A stretch of DNA of 64,000 nt from Methanobacterium sp. ERen5 (lineage in GTDB: Archaea; Methanobacteriota; Methanobacteria; Methanobacteriales; Methanobacteriaceae): NCBI GenBank assembly GCA_024167805.1, contig CP099988.1, positions 2,417,001 to 2,481,000 on the forward strand, given 5' to 3'. Position 1 is the first letter of the stretch, and each line of letters starts with the position of its first letter. The translations under genes and the position numbers were made by a program. Below, piece after piece: positions 36,453 through 48,043 of the stretch. The notes beneath the pieces are model-generated. The model did no database searches and was not told the DNA's origin. It was given only the letters and a program-made list of their open reading frames with translations.

Positions 36453-39400
36453 TTAGTTAACCCTTAAAAATGCCGTCCCAATGATCTTATTGTATATATC
36501 ATCACCTGCGAACTGTGCCCTTATTATATATTGACCCTTCGAAAGTTTGACAAAGTAATTTAGAATAGCCATTCCATTCGAATTGGTTGTTACAGTTCCT
36601 ATCAAAGTGTTGTTAATTTTGAATATGATCTTTTCATTTTTTATAGGGTTTCCGTTTTGGTCTGTGAGTTTTGCTCTTAGTTGGACTGTTTTGCCATTGT
36701 TTGTTGTTTGATTGTATACTTTTAGTTTTGTGGATACTGTGTTTATTTGTAGTGTCGCTGTTCCTGTGCTTGTGTCGTACACTTCGTTTCCTCTGAATAC
36801 TGCTTGAATTCCATATTTACCCTTATTTTGTGTGGTTTTGTATGTTAGTATTGCTGTTCCGTTTGAATTGGTTGTTGCTGTTCCTATGGTGTTGTTACCG
36901 ATTTTGAAGGTGATTATTTGGTTGGTGAGTGGGTTTCCGTTTGGGTCGTTTAGTTGTGCTGTTAATTTAACTGTTTTGCCTTTGTTTGTTGTTTGATTGT
37001 ATAGTTTTAGTTTTGTGGATACTGTATTTATTGTTAGGGTGGCTGTTCCTGTGCTTGGTTCGTATATTTCGTTTCCTCTGAATTCTGTTTGTATTGTGTA
37101 GTTGCCTCTATTTTGTGTTACGTTGTATGGTAGTATTGCTGTTCCGTTTGAGTTGGTTGTTGCTGTTCCTATGGTGTTGTTACCGATTTTGAAGGTTATT
37201 GTTTGGTTGGTGAGTGGGTTTCCGTTTTGGTCGTTTAGTTGTGCTGTTAGTGGTACTGTTTTGCCATTGTTTGTTGTTATGTTGTTTACCTTTAGTGTTG
37301 TGGGGATGTTGGTTACTGTTAGGGTAGCTGTTCCTGTGTTTGGTTCGTATATTTCGTTGCCCCTGAATTCTGCTTGTATTGTGTAGTTGCCTCTATTTTG
37401 TGTTACGTTGTATGGTAGTACCGCTGTTCCGTTTGAATCTGTTGTTGCTGTTCCGATGATTATATTGCTGATTTTGAAGAAGATTGTTTGGTTGATGAAT
37501 GGGTTTCCGTTTTGGTCGTTTAGTTGTGCTGTTAGTGGTACTGTTTTGCCATTGTTTGTTGTTATGTTGTTTACCTTTAGTGTTGTGGGGATGTTGGTTA
37601 CTGTTAGGGTAGCTGTTCCTGTGCTTGGTTCGTATATTTCATTGCCAGTGAATTCTGCTTGTATTATGTAGTTGCCTCTAATTAGTGTTTTGGTGTATGA
37701 TAGTACTGCTGTTCCGTTTGAATCTGTTGTTGCTGTTCCGATGGTTGTTGTTCCGATGATATAATTATTGATTTTGAAGGTTATTGTTTGGTTGGATATT
37801 GGGTTTCCACTGTTATCATTTAGTTGGGCTGTTAGTTGGGCTGTTTTTCCTTGGCTTGTTGATATATTGTTTAGTTTGAGTTTTGTGGCTACTGTATTAA
37901 TTGTTAGGGTGGCTGTTCCAGTGCTTGGGTCGTATATTTCATTGCCCGCGAATTCTGCTTGTATTATGTAGTTGCCTGTAGTTTGGCTTATTTTGTAGGG
38001 TAAAACTGCAACTCCACTGGAATTTGTAACAGCAGAACCTACAACTTCATTGTTAATTTTAAATGTAATATTTTTATTTGCAAGAACTGTACCGTTTGAA
38101 TAGCAAAGTTTCGCAGTTAAAACCGATTGATTACCATGATTCGTTGTGACATTGTCCACTGTCAAGATGGTGTTGGGATTTGCTGATAGTAAACCGTTTC
38201 CAACACTACTACCATACAAATCATCACCACTAAAATCAGCTTCAATGTTGTATTTAGTTTTGGTTTGTGGGACATTGTATGGTACGGTGGCTATTCCTGA
38301 TTCATCTGTTATGGCTGTGCCAACACTTATATTGTTGACTTTAAATGTAACATTTTTATTTACCAGGGGCATTCCATAAATATCAGTGAGTTTAGCTGTC
38401 AAATCAGTATCAGTACCGTAGTATGATGTGATGTTGTTCACTGTAAGCACGGTTTCTTTAGGATCAACAACTAAATTTCCGGATCCTACACAGTTGTCGT
38501 ATGATGTACCATCACCATAAAAAGTTGCTTCCAGATTGTAAGTGCCTTGTGTTTGTGTGAGGTTGTATGATAAGTTGGCTTTTCCGTTTGAATCTGTTAA
38601 TGCTGAACCAACAATGGTATTTTTTATTCTGAATGTGATGGGTTTGTTGGCAAGAGGATTACCATTGGAATCTGTTAACTGGCTTGTTAAATTTGTTGTC
38701 TCTCCACTGTAACCCGTACTATTTTGACAATAAATTCTGGTATTTCTTGCACTGTTTTTACTAACAATTACACCATCTCCATTACTGCCACTTATTAAAT
38801 TTTCACCATTGTAGTTTGCTGTCACAATACACCCAGATTTTGACGTTACATGATAGGGTAAAACTGCCCTTCCATTTGAATCTGTCATGGCACTACCTTT
38901 ATACACTATTTTTAGGCCTGAAAGGTCGAATACAGTAAATGAAACAGTTCTGTTTGCAAGGGGATCCTTGGTATAATCATTCGATAGTTTAGCACTTAAA
39001 TATACATCTTCTCCGTAACCACCCTTTATACTGGTCACATCCAGACGTGTGGGATAATTAACATGTAAAAAGACATAATTTTCACATGCTTCGTATCCTT
39101 CATCTGGATCACCCATATAAACGAAGGTTAGGTTGTAAATATGGCCTGGTTCAAAATCTGAACCCACCTTAAATCCAGTATCACCTAGCCATGATGTCTC
39201 TTTTGAACCAAGGTAATTGAGCCATGTACTACTTTCACTATGGCTGTACACATCAATGTTACCTCCATCTAAAGGCCAGTCATCACCAAAGCAATTAATT
39301 TTCCACAAAGTTAACTGTATTACAGCATCTTGCCCCGCAGTTATATATACATCTCCAGGACCTCTATCTATATGGCATGGATTCGAAGCAGATGCACTGC

Positions 39401-39464
39401 TTTGGAAAGTAAGGCACAATGCAAATAGGAGTATAAATATTATTGCTGTTTCTTTAATTTTCAT
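36453..39464 (-). CDS. Giant Ig-like-repeat surface adhesin (1003 aa)
   Basis: A signal peptide (residues 1-26, ending SSASASNPC) precedes a domain opening HIDRGPGDVYITAGQ (residues about 30-135), the same domain that occurs in the 842-aa protein and near the C-terminus of the 814-aa protein. Then follow nine or ten Ig-like repeats of about 95 aa (NITTNNGKTVPLTAQLNDQN, TATTDSNGTAVLPYNVTQ, GNEIYEPxTGTATLTI). Two central repeats lie exactly 285 bp apart (37102-37386 and 37387-37671) and are nearly identical. The protein ends in a beta strand (TAFLRVN) with no anchor. Repeats like these bind partner cells or wall polymers in other methanogens; here that is inference. Confidence 0.85.
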   Translation of the reverse strand: MKIKETAIIFILLFALCLTFQSSASASNPCHIDRGPGDVYITAGQDAVIQLTLWKINCFGDDWPLDGGNIDVYSHSESSTWLNYLGSKETSWLGDTGFKVGSDFEPGHIYNLTFVYMGDPDEGYEACENYVFLHVNYPTRLDVTSIKGGYGEDVYLSAKLSNDYTKDPLANRTVSFTVFDLSGLKIVYKGSAMTDSNGRAVLPYHVTSKSGCIVTANYNGENLISGSNGDGVIVSKNSARNTRIYCQNSTGYSGETTNLTSQLTDSNGNPLANKPITFRIKNTIVGSALTDSNGKANLSYNLTQTQGTYNLEATFYGDGTSYDNCVGSGNLVVDPKETVLTVNNITSYYGTDTDLTAKLTDIYGMPLVNKNVTFKVNNISVGTAITDESGIATVPYNVPQTKTKYNIEADFSGDDLYGSSVGNGLLSANPNTILTVDNVTTNHGNQSVLTAKLCYSNGTVLANKNITFKINNEVVGSAVTNSSGVAVLPYKISQTTGNYIIQAEFAGNEIYDPSTGTATLTINTVATKLKLNNISTSQGKTAQLTAQLNDNSGNPISNQTITFKINNYIIGTTTIGTATTDSNGTAVLSYTKTLIRGNYIIQAEFTGNEIYEPSTGTATLTVTNIPTTLKVNNITTNNGKTVPLTAQLNDQNGNPFINQTIFFKISNIIIGTATTDSNGTAVLPYNVTQNRGNYTIQAEFRGNEIYEPNTGTATLTVTNIPTTLKVNNITTNNGKTVPLTAQLNDQNGNPLTNQTITFKIGNNTIGTATTNSNGTAILPYNVTQNRGNYTIQTEFRGNEIYEPSTGTATLTINTVSTKLKLYNQTTNKGKTVKLTAQLNDPNGNPLTNQIITFKIGNNTIGTATTNSNGTAILTYKTTQNKGKYGIQAVFRGNEVYDTSTGTATLQINTVSTKLKVYNQTTNNGKTVQLRAKLTDQNGNPIKNEKIIFKINNTLIGTVTTNSNGMAILNYFVKLSKGQYIIRAQFAGDDIYNKIIGTAFLRVN
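37102..37671 (-). repeat. Tandem 285-bp repeat inside the adhesin gene
   Basis: Units 37102-37386 and 37387-37671 differ at few bases and encode two successive Ig-like repeats. More diverged units lie on both sides. Units this close in sequence suggest recent duplication or gene conversion. Confidence 0.7.
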
Positions 39465-40128
39465 CTTAATTCACCAAATTTCATAAGCTTTTTTAAAGAT
39501 TTATCCTAAATCTCTAACTATAACCAATAATTAAACCATTTTTTTCGTATCTTCTGATTTTAATTATAAATTTTAATAAATAATGATTAGATACTCATTT
39601 TTAGTCTAAAAAACAAAAATTTATTAAATTTCAACAAAAAATATAACATTTCATTTGGCTATTTTTCTTCATATACATTTTAATCATTTTTTATTGATTT
39701 GAATTTCTCATTCAATCTATTATAACATACAATATATATAAAAGTTTATATATAATAACTTTTAATGGAAAAATTAGTTTATGGGGAATGTCTAAAAAAA
39801 TATTAAACATATGGGGAAATCTTCCAATTTTTATGTTAAAAAAGAAGATAATATTCGATTATAATTCAAAAGATACTAATTATTAGACATTTCTAAGGGA
39901 TTTACTCTTAAAAAATCACCTACATTCCTAGGCACAGATAAAAAGGTTTATTAAGAGGTTTTATAGGTTATTTTTATCAGAAGTTCATTTTTCAAACTAA
40001 CTGGTCTCAGAAATGATTCATAGGAAATTATAATTTATCATTCTAACATATCAATAGTTAAACAGATCAAATATTGCTAGATAATCAAAATATTTGAATA
40101 AAAAAATAAATATATTTTGGGGGTTCTG
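39465..40128. other. Intergenic region with divergent promoters
   Basis: No gene is seen. TATA-like runs on the minus strand (about 39728-39760) could serve the 1003-aa gene, but they are far from its start; a nearer one may be hidden. AAAAATAAATATATTTTGGG at about 40100-40120 is a TATA box for the pirin gene. Confidence 0.4.
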
Positions 40129-41003
40129 ATAACATTAAAAAGGTTAGAGAAGTATTAGATGTTATTGTACCGGTATATGTGATGGAAGGTGCGGGTGTGC
40201 GTCTAAGACGAAGTATTGCCACACAGACATTGGATTATATCGACCCATTCCTACTCTTCGATCATTTTGGTTCAGATAATCCCAACGATTATCTGGCAGG
40301 ATTTCCAATGCACCCACACAGGGGTATAGAAACAGTTACCTACATGTTAAGTGGACATGTGGATCATAAAGACAGTATAGGCAACTCTGGAACCATTGGA
40401 AAGGGAGATATTCAATGGATGACCTCAGGCAGTGGAATTTTACATGAAGAAATGCCAAAAGAACCTGAAGAAGGGATAATGGAAGGATTTCAACTCTGGA
40501 TAAACCTTCCTGCAAGACTAAAAATGACAACTCCGCGTTATCGGGGTGTTGAATCATCAAATATCCCAAAACTTGAACGTGAAGATGGTAAAGTAATAAA
40601 AATTATTGCAGGTGAATATGAAGGAGTGAAAGGAGCAGTAACAGACATATATGCAGATCCAAGCTACTTAGATATTTATCTCCCTGCAGGTTCATCCATA
40701 GAACTTTCAATAGAACAGGGCCATACAGCTGTTGCATATATATTTGAAGGAAAAGGAATATTTGGAGACTTTAAATTAGACTCTCCAGAAACTGGAACCG
40801 AAGTAGAAGCAACCAAGATGATAATATTTGGTGATGGTGATACAGTAAAGGTATTTGCCAATAAGAAACCAGCCAAATTTCTACTTATATCTGGAAAACC
40901 CTTAAACGAACCTGTTGCACGATACGGGCCATTTGTAATGAACACCGATGAAGAAATTGAACAGGCCATCCATGACCTTCAAAACAACACATTTGTGAAA
41001 TAG
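40129..41003 (+). CDS. Pirin family protein (start region probably has one base missing)
   Basis: Pirins are cupin-fold proteins with roles as quercetinases or transcription cofactors. The product has FLLFDHFGSDNP, the metal-binding FPMHPHRGIETVTYMLSG, GDIQWMTSGSGILHEEMP and a C-terminal cupin half (HTAVAYIFEGKG). The open frame starts at 40179 inside the first strand. Upstream codons in the same frame (KVREVLDVIVPVY) match the family N-terminus, and one extra G near 40130 would give ATG AAC ATT AAA AAG with GGGGG just before it, for about 291 aa. No operon partner is seen. Confidence 0.85.
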
Positions 41004-41071
41004 AATAGTGCAATTGTTTGTAATGGATTTTTTAGGAGTTAAGATAATTCCATATTTAGTTTTTCTGATTC

Positions 41072-41109
41072 AAAAAAAAAAAATTAGTTTTGGGAGGAAT
41101 TTATCCTCC
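41072..41109 (-). terminator. Terminator overlapping the stop of the 945-aa surface gene
   Basis: On the minus strand the stem GGAGGA-TAAAT-TCCTCC (41093-41109) includes the final Gly-Gly and TAA, followed by a run of 12 T (A on the plus strand at 41072-41083). The same arrangement ends the beta-propeller gene at 13182. Confidence 0.75.
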
Positions 41110-43937
41110 TGTTTTAAATTGGAATGTATAGTTTGCTGTTAAATTGTTGCCTGCTAAGTCTTTAATAGCAGATTTAGGTATGGTCACTTGATACCATGTG
41201 TTTTTTGTTCTGGTTCCAGTTTTTATTGTGAGTGTACCTTTGGATATGGCTGTAGTTAGTTTGATTGTTTTTTTGGTTGTGAGATTTTTTATTGAGATAT
41301 TTTTATATGTACTGCTGTTTTTGATGTTTTCAGTGAATTTTAAAATTATTGATGATGTTTTACTGTAATTTGTTTTTTTATTGATTGGTGTTGTTGATTT
41401 TATTTTAGGTGCTACTTTATCAATAGTGTATTTCTGGGTGTAGATTTGTGAAACATTGCCTGCTAAATCCACTGCAAAATATTTAAGGGTAGCTGTTGTT
41501 TTAAGTACAATAGGACCATTATAGTTGGTACTTAAAAATGTCGGTGTTGCTCCGTTGGTTGTGTAATATATGGTTCCATTTTCACTCAGTTTTAAGATCA
41601 CATTTTTGGAGATGTTAACTAATCCTCCAGTCGGAGTTGCTGTTGCTGTTGGTGGGATGGAGTCAATTGTATAGATTTCAAGATAATTTGGACTCCAATT
41701 GCCCGCAGGGTCTGTAGCTGAAAATCTTAGGGTTGTTGATTTACTGATAATAATTGGATTTGTATAAATAATTCTAGTGTTGCTTGTTTGAGGATTCGAA
41801 CCATCTATGGTGTAATAGGTAATGCTGGTGCTATTTGGATCAGATGTTGTTAATATCACATTTTTAATAGAATTATTTAAACCACCTATAGGATTTAAAC
41901 TAATTGTGGGTTCATTAGTATCTATGTTGTAAACTTCGGTGTATATCGGAGATGGGTTGCCAGCAATGTCAATGGCTATAAATTTGAGCGTGGTAGTTGA
42001 TGTTATGTTTATGGGACTAGTATAAAGATTGCTAAGGTTTGAAGGGTCCGTACCATTGGTTGTGTAATATAGGGTTCCATCTTCATTCATTTTTACGGTC
42101 ACATTTTGTGTTACGTTATATAATTTGCCTATTGGTGTTACTGTAGCTGTGGGGGATATTGTATCGATAATATAAGTCCTATACTGGACTGGTGACTTGT
42201 TTTCGGTGGCATCAATGGCATAAAATTCAAGATTATATGTTCCGTCTGTACTGAAGTTTAAGATTACAGGTGTAGATTGATTGTTCCATGTACTTCCATT
42301 GATCCGATAATAAATTGTTGATAATGGATCTATACTGTCTACTGATGTCAGATTAACTTTTTGAAGTGTTTTATATGTTCCATTTGGTAAATCTGCATTA
42401 ACTGATGGTGGTGTTAGATCAGTTCCAAATGGTGCGAACACACTTAAATTATATAGATTTGTTGCATAAACATATTTTCCAGTAGTATTAACTCCATTAA
42501 TTGTGGTTAAAGTGTTCCAAACAGCTCCATCATATGTCCACATCTTTAACGTTGCTTCATCAACATATACTAGATCTTGTGCTGTGTAAAAAATTTTAAG
42601 ATCACAGTAACTGGTTCCCAATCCGTTTATACTCAAATATTTGTTAATATTATACCATTTCTCTGGATCGTTTGCAGGGCTTTCCACCCCTTTCAATATT
42701 ATACCGTTAACATAATCTAATGAAAATTTAGTCAAATGATTAAAACCCATTGTAAAATGATTTAAACTATTACTTGTATCAGCAGCAGCGTATAGTTCAT
42801 ATCCAGTATTATTTCGTAATTGTACATCTTGTAATGAACCATTGATTATGCCCTGTAAGTATAATCCATTCCCATTTCCCATAATTGTATTATTAAATAA
42901 CTCCAAAATTGGACTGTCGTATCCAATTATGCTTAAACCATAATATGGGCTATTGAGACCGTTTCCAGTAATATTGTTTCCTGTGATACTTGTGTTGCCT
43001 CGTGTGTTTATGATGAGTCCGTTTGCTGTGTTGTTGTTGTTGATGTTGTTGTTTGTGAGTGTGATGTTTCCGTTTGTGGGGTCGTTGGCCATGTTTATTT
43101 CGATTCCATTGTATGCGGAGTTGTTTATGGTGTTGTTTGTTATGTTAATGTTTTTTAATGAGTAACATGTGCTTAAGAGTATTCCATAGTTTTTTGAGTT
43201 GTTTATTATGGTGTGGTTGATGTTTATTCCGTTTAATAATGAGTAGTAGTCGAGTTCGATTGCGTTGTATCTTGTGTTGTTTAGTATGGATGGGTTGGTG
43301 TCTGTTCCTGTTAATGTTATGTTGTTGAAGTTTCCGTTTAGGTATAGTCCTTGGCCTAAGGTTCCGTTTATATTTAAGCTTTCCATTGTGATGTTCTGAC
43401 TGGTTCCAGCGAGATAAACTCCAAATTGACAGTTAAAAATAGTTAAATTGGCAAGATCAACATTGTTAACACCATTAATTAAAACCCCTGCATTACTGGT
43501 TGAACCACTGATTATAAATCCATCAATAGTTGTTCCATTACCATTAACATCTATCTTAAAAACAGGCAAAGAAGTGCTTGAAGCATTGACTATGGTGTTT
43601 AGTCCCGTAGCTATTATCCTTAGTTTTTTATTTACCACAACATTTTCGGAATAGATCCATCATCCACTTCTATGGTATCTCCATCAACAGCATGATTAAC
43701 TGCATCTTGGATTTGTGTTGATGAATAAACTACAATTCCATTTCTTATCACTCTAGGATCGGGTAAAGAATTTACTTCCGGGTCTTTATTGGATGAGGTA
43801 TTTGGTTTATTATAATTTATAGTGTTTATATTTTGATTTGAATCATTATGAATATGATTTGAGGTTGAACTTACAGTTACATTAGCTGCACTAGCAGTTC
43901 CACAGAAGATCATCAAAAAAACAAAAAGGATGATCAA
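41101..43937 (-). CDS. Large beta-helix surface protein with chitobiase-C-terminal and Big_5-like domains (one-base frameshift)
   Basis: A first segment (43937-43632) has a signal peptide (MIILFVFLMIFCGTASA) and the NosD opening IQDAVNHAVDGDTIEVDDGS. The rest (43638-41101) continues the beta-helix with GFIISGSTSNAGVLINGV and many NIT/TNN turns to about residue 300. Joining needs one extra base near 43650, giving VVVNKKLRIIATG. Four or five chitobiase-C-terminal repeats follow (LYYTTNGTDPSNLSNLYTSP, ITYYTIDGSNPQTSNT), then a Big_5-like end (KFTENIKNSSTYKNIS) closing with FQFKTGG. About 945 aa in all. It is the closest relative of the propeller protein in its C-terminal half. A TATA box lies near 44010-44025. 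Adhesion or polymer binding is inferred. Confidence 0.82.
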
Positions 43938-44484
43938 AATAATTATACGTTTTTCATATTATTCCCCCTAATAAATTGTATATACTTTGAATTGTTCAAA
44001 AAATAAATATATTTATATATAAAACATCAAATAGAAACCCTTGAAACCTAAAATGTTTTTGTGTGACACAAATCACAAAATAAATATACTTATCTCCTAT
44101 TTTTTTATGATTAAAAATTATAACCCTAATTTATGGATTTCAATAGAATGATTTACACTATCAAACTGATAATTCAAAACTTGTACAAATTTTTTCATTT
44201 TTCCTACTCAATAATATATGAAAAAGAGTATGGATCAATATTAAGAAAATTATATTCTATTAAATGTCTATGCGTGTCATATACCAAAATTCAAAAAAAT
44301 CATTCAAATATCGATTACAAAAAAATCTTTCATACATTTTGTAAATAATTTCTATTATAAAAATAGGAACCTAATTTGGATAAAATCCTTTTAACTAAGG
44401 GTCTTGGATCAGATTAATTAATAGTTGGAAATCCCGATTTTTAAAAACATCAAACTATTCTACAATTTAGATCGAGTGGTATGT
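43938..44484. other. AT-rich spacer and promoter region
   Basis: TATATATAAAAC near 44012-44024 read on the minus strand is a TATA box for the leftward surface gene. A 71-codon frame at 44133-44348 has no ribosome site and a composition like the spacer, so I do not call it. Confidence 0.4.
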
Positions 44485-44568
44485 ATGTCAGGATTATTTA
44501 TCCAATATTTTATCGGTATACTATTTTCTTGTTTAGGAATATTTTTTATAATAGCTTCTTTAAATTAA
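44485..44568 (+). CDS. Possible 27-aa single-span membrane peptide
   Basis: The frame encodes MSGLFIQYFIGILFSCLGIF followed by FIIASLN, one hydrophobic helix. A weak GAGTGG precedes it. It lies 170 bp upstream of the kinase gene. Such tiny hydrophobic frames can be real or chance; there is no other support. Confidence 0.25.
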   Translation: MSGLFIQYFIGILFSCLGIFFIIASLN

Positions 44569-44658
44569 CATTACAAATCGTTTAGTGTGCATTGTTTCAA
44601 AAAATCTTCTATAGGAGGAATGGAATAAATCAGTTTTAATCCTGAAGAAACTATCAAG

Positions 44659-47600
44659 TTGTTTCAATCTATGTTTCACAACAGTTTGGATGCTGTTTTA
44701 GTATCTTGCCCACTAAAAAATATGGATAAAATTTTCTATTACAACCCTGCAGCTGAAACATTGTTCGGGTTCAGTGAAGACGAACTTTTTAAAACAGGGT
44801 GGAAATCAGTTTTAGATGGAAAAGATCCTAAATTAATGAAATTTCTAAAGAAATTAAGGGATGATGGAACAGCCAGAGCAGAAATTGTTTTTATAAAAAA
44901 GGATGGTTCTAAATTTCCAGGAGAAATAACTGCTAATCAAATTTTTAACAATGAACAAAAAATGAACATTTCAATGGTTAAAGATATATCCTGGCGTAAA
45001 ACAGCCGAAGAAATCCTAATCCAAAATCAAAAGAAATTCAAATATCAAGCAAGACTTTTAAACAAAGTCAATGATGCAGTTTTAGGGATGGATAAATACT
45101 TCAGGATCAACTATTGGAACTGGGGAGCAGAGGAAATATTTGGTTATAATGAGTCTGAAGTGATAGGTAAAGACCCGTTAGAAATAGTAAAACCTGATAT
45201 GAAAAATGAGGAAATGCAGAGAATAAAAGAGAAATTAGAATCTAGGGGAACTTCAAAAACCATTCTTAAAACTCAAACCAAAGATGGTAATGAAATAATT
45301 GTAGAACAAAATTTCACCAGAATAATCAATACATTCAATGAAAATGATGGATATATGGCAGTGTATCATGATATTACTGATAGGCATGTGGCATTAAACA
45401 AGTTAAAAACCAATGAAGAACGTTACAGAATGATCATGAACAATATTCAGGATGGCTTTTTCCGTATTAACACTGATGGTAACATAATCATGGCAAGTCC
45501 ATCTATGGCCAGAATATATGGATTTAACTCAATTCATGAAATATTAGGACTTAATTTTAGGGATTTGTACAAAAATCTAGATGAAACCGACTTTTTAATC
45601 AAAGAACTACAGGAAAAGGGAAAATTAGAAAACTATGAATTAATGGGAATCAGAAATGATGGCACGACCATGTGGGTGTCATTGAATGCACAGTTCGTAT
45701 ACGATAATCAAAATCAAATCCAAGGTGTTGATGGGTTTATTAGAGATATTAGCTTGAAAAAATCCACAGAAGAAGCCTTAAAAACCAGTGAAAAACGGTA
45801 CAGTAACATTCTAGAAAATATTCAAGATGCTTATTTAAGGGCAGATAATGATGGAAATATTATCCTGGCAAATGTTGCAGCTTCAAAACTTTATGGCTAT
45901 GAATCCCCTGAAGACATGATTGGCACCAAAGCCACTTCATACTACAAAAATCCTGAAGAAAGATATTTAGTTATAAATATCCTACGAAAATATGGTAAAA
46001 TTGAGAACAACGAAATTGAATGTGTTAGGGTAGATGGTTCTATATTCATAGCATCACAAAATGCGCAATTTGTTCAAAACGAACAGAATGAAATAATGGG
46101 GATGGAAAGCCTTATTAGGGATGTGACCAATGCTAAAAAGGCAGAAGTTCTCACTAAGACCCTTTTTCGGAAGGAAAAAAGCTTACAAAAGAACTTCAAA
46201 TATCGAACAATGAATTGAAGTTAATGGCAGCTGAGTTAAGCCACGCAAACAATGTGCTAAAGAATTTAACCAGGGATCTTACCAATTCTAATCAGGAACT
46301 GAACTTGAATCAGAAGATTCAAAGGAGGATCAACAGATCACTTTCAGAAAGTAAAGAACTATTTTTAAAGGCTTTCCATTCAAATCCTGCAGGCATGACG
46401 CTCTCAGATGAAGAGGGACGATGGATAGATGTTAACCAAAGTTTTGTGGATTTAACTGGTTACACGAAACGCGAACTTGTAGGTAGAACATCCTCAGAAT
46501 TAGGAATTATAAGGAAAAATACACGAAGAGGCTATTTGGGAAAATCCCAGCGAAACGGTGGTATTCGTAACATTGAAATTGAACTTTATACTAAGGATGG
46601 GAACAAAAAAACTGTTATATCAAGTACAGAGGCCATCCAGGTCGGGGAGAAGGTGATGTTCATATCATTTATCTATGACATCACCGAGAGAAAAAATTCA
46701 GAACTCCAGATAAAGAAGAACCAAAAAATTTTAAGAAGCATTAATCTGCTGTTCCATGAATCATTAACCCTGGAAACAGAAAAAGGAATAATTAACAAAT
46801 TCTTGGAAAATGCAGAAATATTAACTGGAAGTGAATTTGGATTCTTTGGAGAACTTGATCAGAATGGAACGTTGAACAACATCGTAATGAACTATACAGA
46901 TTCTAAAGTCGAAACATCAGAATCCATGAGTCTTTTAAAGAGCATGAGGATGGATGGTTACTGGGGAGAAACTGTGAAACAGGGATTTTCCCAAATCGTA
47001 AATGATACTCCATCTAAACACTCTACTAATCTGCCTGATGAACATCCAGAGATAGGATCGTTTCTGGGTGTGCCATTTAAACACGGCGAAAAAATCATTG
47101 GAATGATAGGATTAGCAAATAAAAGAGACGGCTACACAACAGATGATCAAAGAAATATTGAATCGTTATCAAGGGCATTTTTAGAGATTTTACTAAGGAA
47201 AAGGGCAGAAATTCAGATGAATCAAACCTTGAAAAAGCTTGAAAAATCTAACAAGGAATTGGAACAGTTTGCTTACATCACTTCCCATGATCTTAGAGAA
47301 CCATTAAGGATGATAACCAGTTTTTTACAACTTTTACAGCGTAGATATGCTGATAAACTGGATAAAGATGCTAATGAATTCATTGGATTTGCAGTAGAAG
47401 GTGCCAAACGACTGGACAACATGACCAACGATCTCCTCCTTTATTCTAGGCTTAACAGTAAAAAACGACACATAACTCGGACTAATCTTGATGAGGCACT
47501 GAAAATAGCGCTCTTAAATTTAAAGGTTCCAATTGAGGAGACCAAAGCAAATGTCACATACGATCCTCTACCAACGGTTGAGGCCGATGAAAAATTGAAT

Positions 47601-47932
47601 GTACAACTCTTCCAGAACCTTATAGGAAACGCCCTGAAGTATCGTGGCAGTGAACCTCCGGCGATTCATATTTCAGCAAAAAGGGAAAAAATCGGTACCT
47701 GTTTTCTGTTAGTGATAATGGTATTGGAATAAACCCTGAACATCTAAATAAAATATTCACCATATTCCAGAGACTGCACACCCATGAAGAATATGAATGC
47801 ACTGGGATAGGACTTGCAATATCTAAAAAAATTGTTGAAGACCAGGGCGGAAAAATATGGGCCAAATCCCAACCTGGAAATGGAACAACCTTTTACTTTA
47901 CAATTCCAATCATTAAAAGGGATCTAACCTAA
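44659..47932 (+). CDS. Multi-PAS/GAF sensor histidine kinase (two one-base frameshifts)
   Basis: Four PAS domains fill residues about 1-500 ([60 protein letters not shown]). After the first break near 46178 a fifth PAS follows ([15 protein letters not shown], about 46380-46690), then a GAF domain ([20 protein letters not shown] to [12 protein letters not shown]). The kinase part has HisKA ([20 protein letters not shown]) and HATPase with [11 protein letters not shown] (N box), [12 protein letters not shown] after the second break near 47690 (G1) and [17 protein letters not shown]. Each break needs one A in a run of six. About 1091 aa, cytoplasmic, no membrane helix. The start is uncertain: GGAGGA at 44614 is followed in frame by ATG GAA TAA, so TTG at 44659 is used. 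Confidence 0.85.
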
Positions 47933-48043
47933 AAACTTACCCTGTTTCAATTTGAATTGTTCGGTTTGTATTGGGATCACATACCAAACTATATGGGATA
48001 GTATTACATAATGTATGTTGATAATATTGTGAGGTAAGAAAAT

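Noticed and set aside
37102..37671. Two plus-strand frames of 94 codons, exactly 285 bp apart
   Set aside because: They are antisense shadows of the tandem Ig-like repeats in the 1003-aa adhesin.
44133..44348. 71-codon plus-strand frame
   Set aside because: No ribosome site and random-looking composition.
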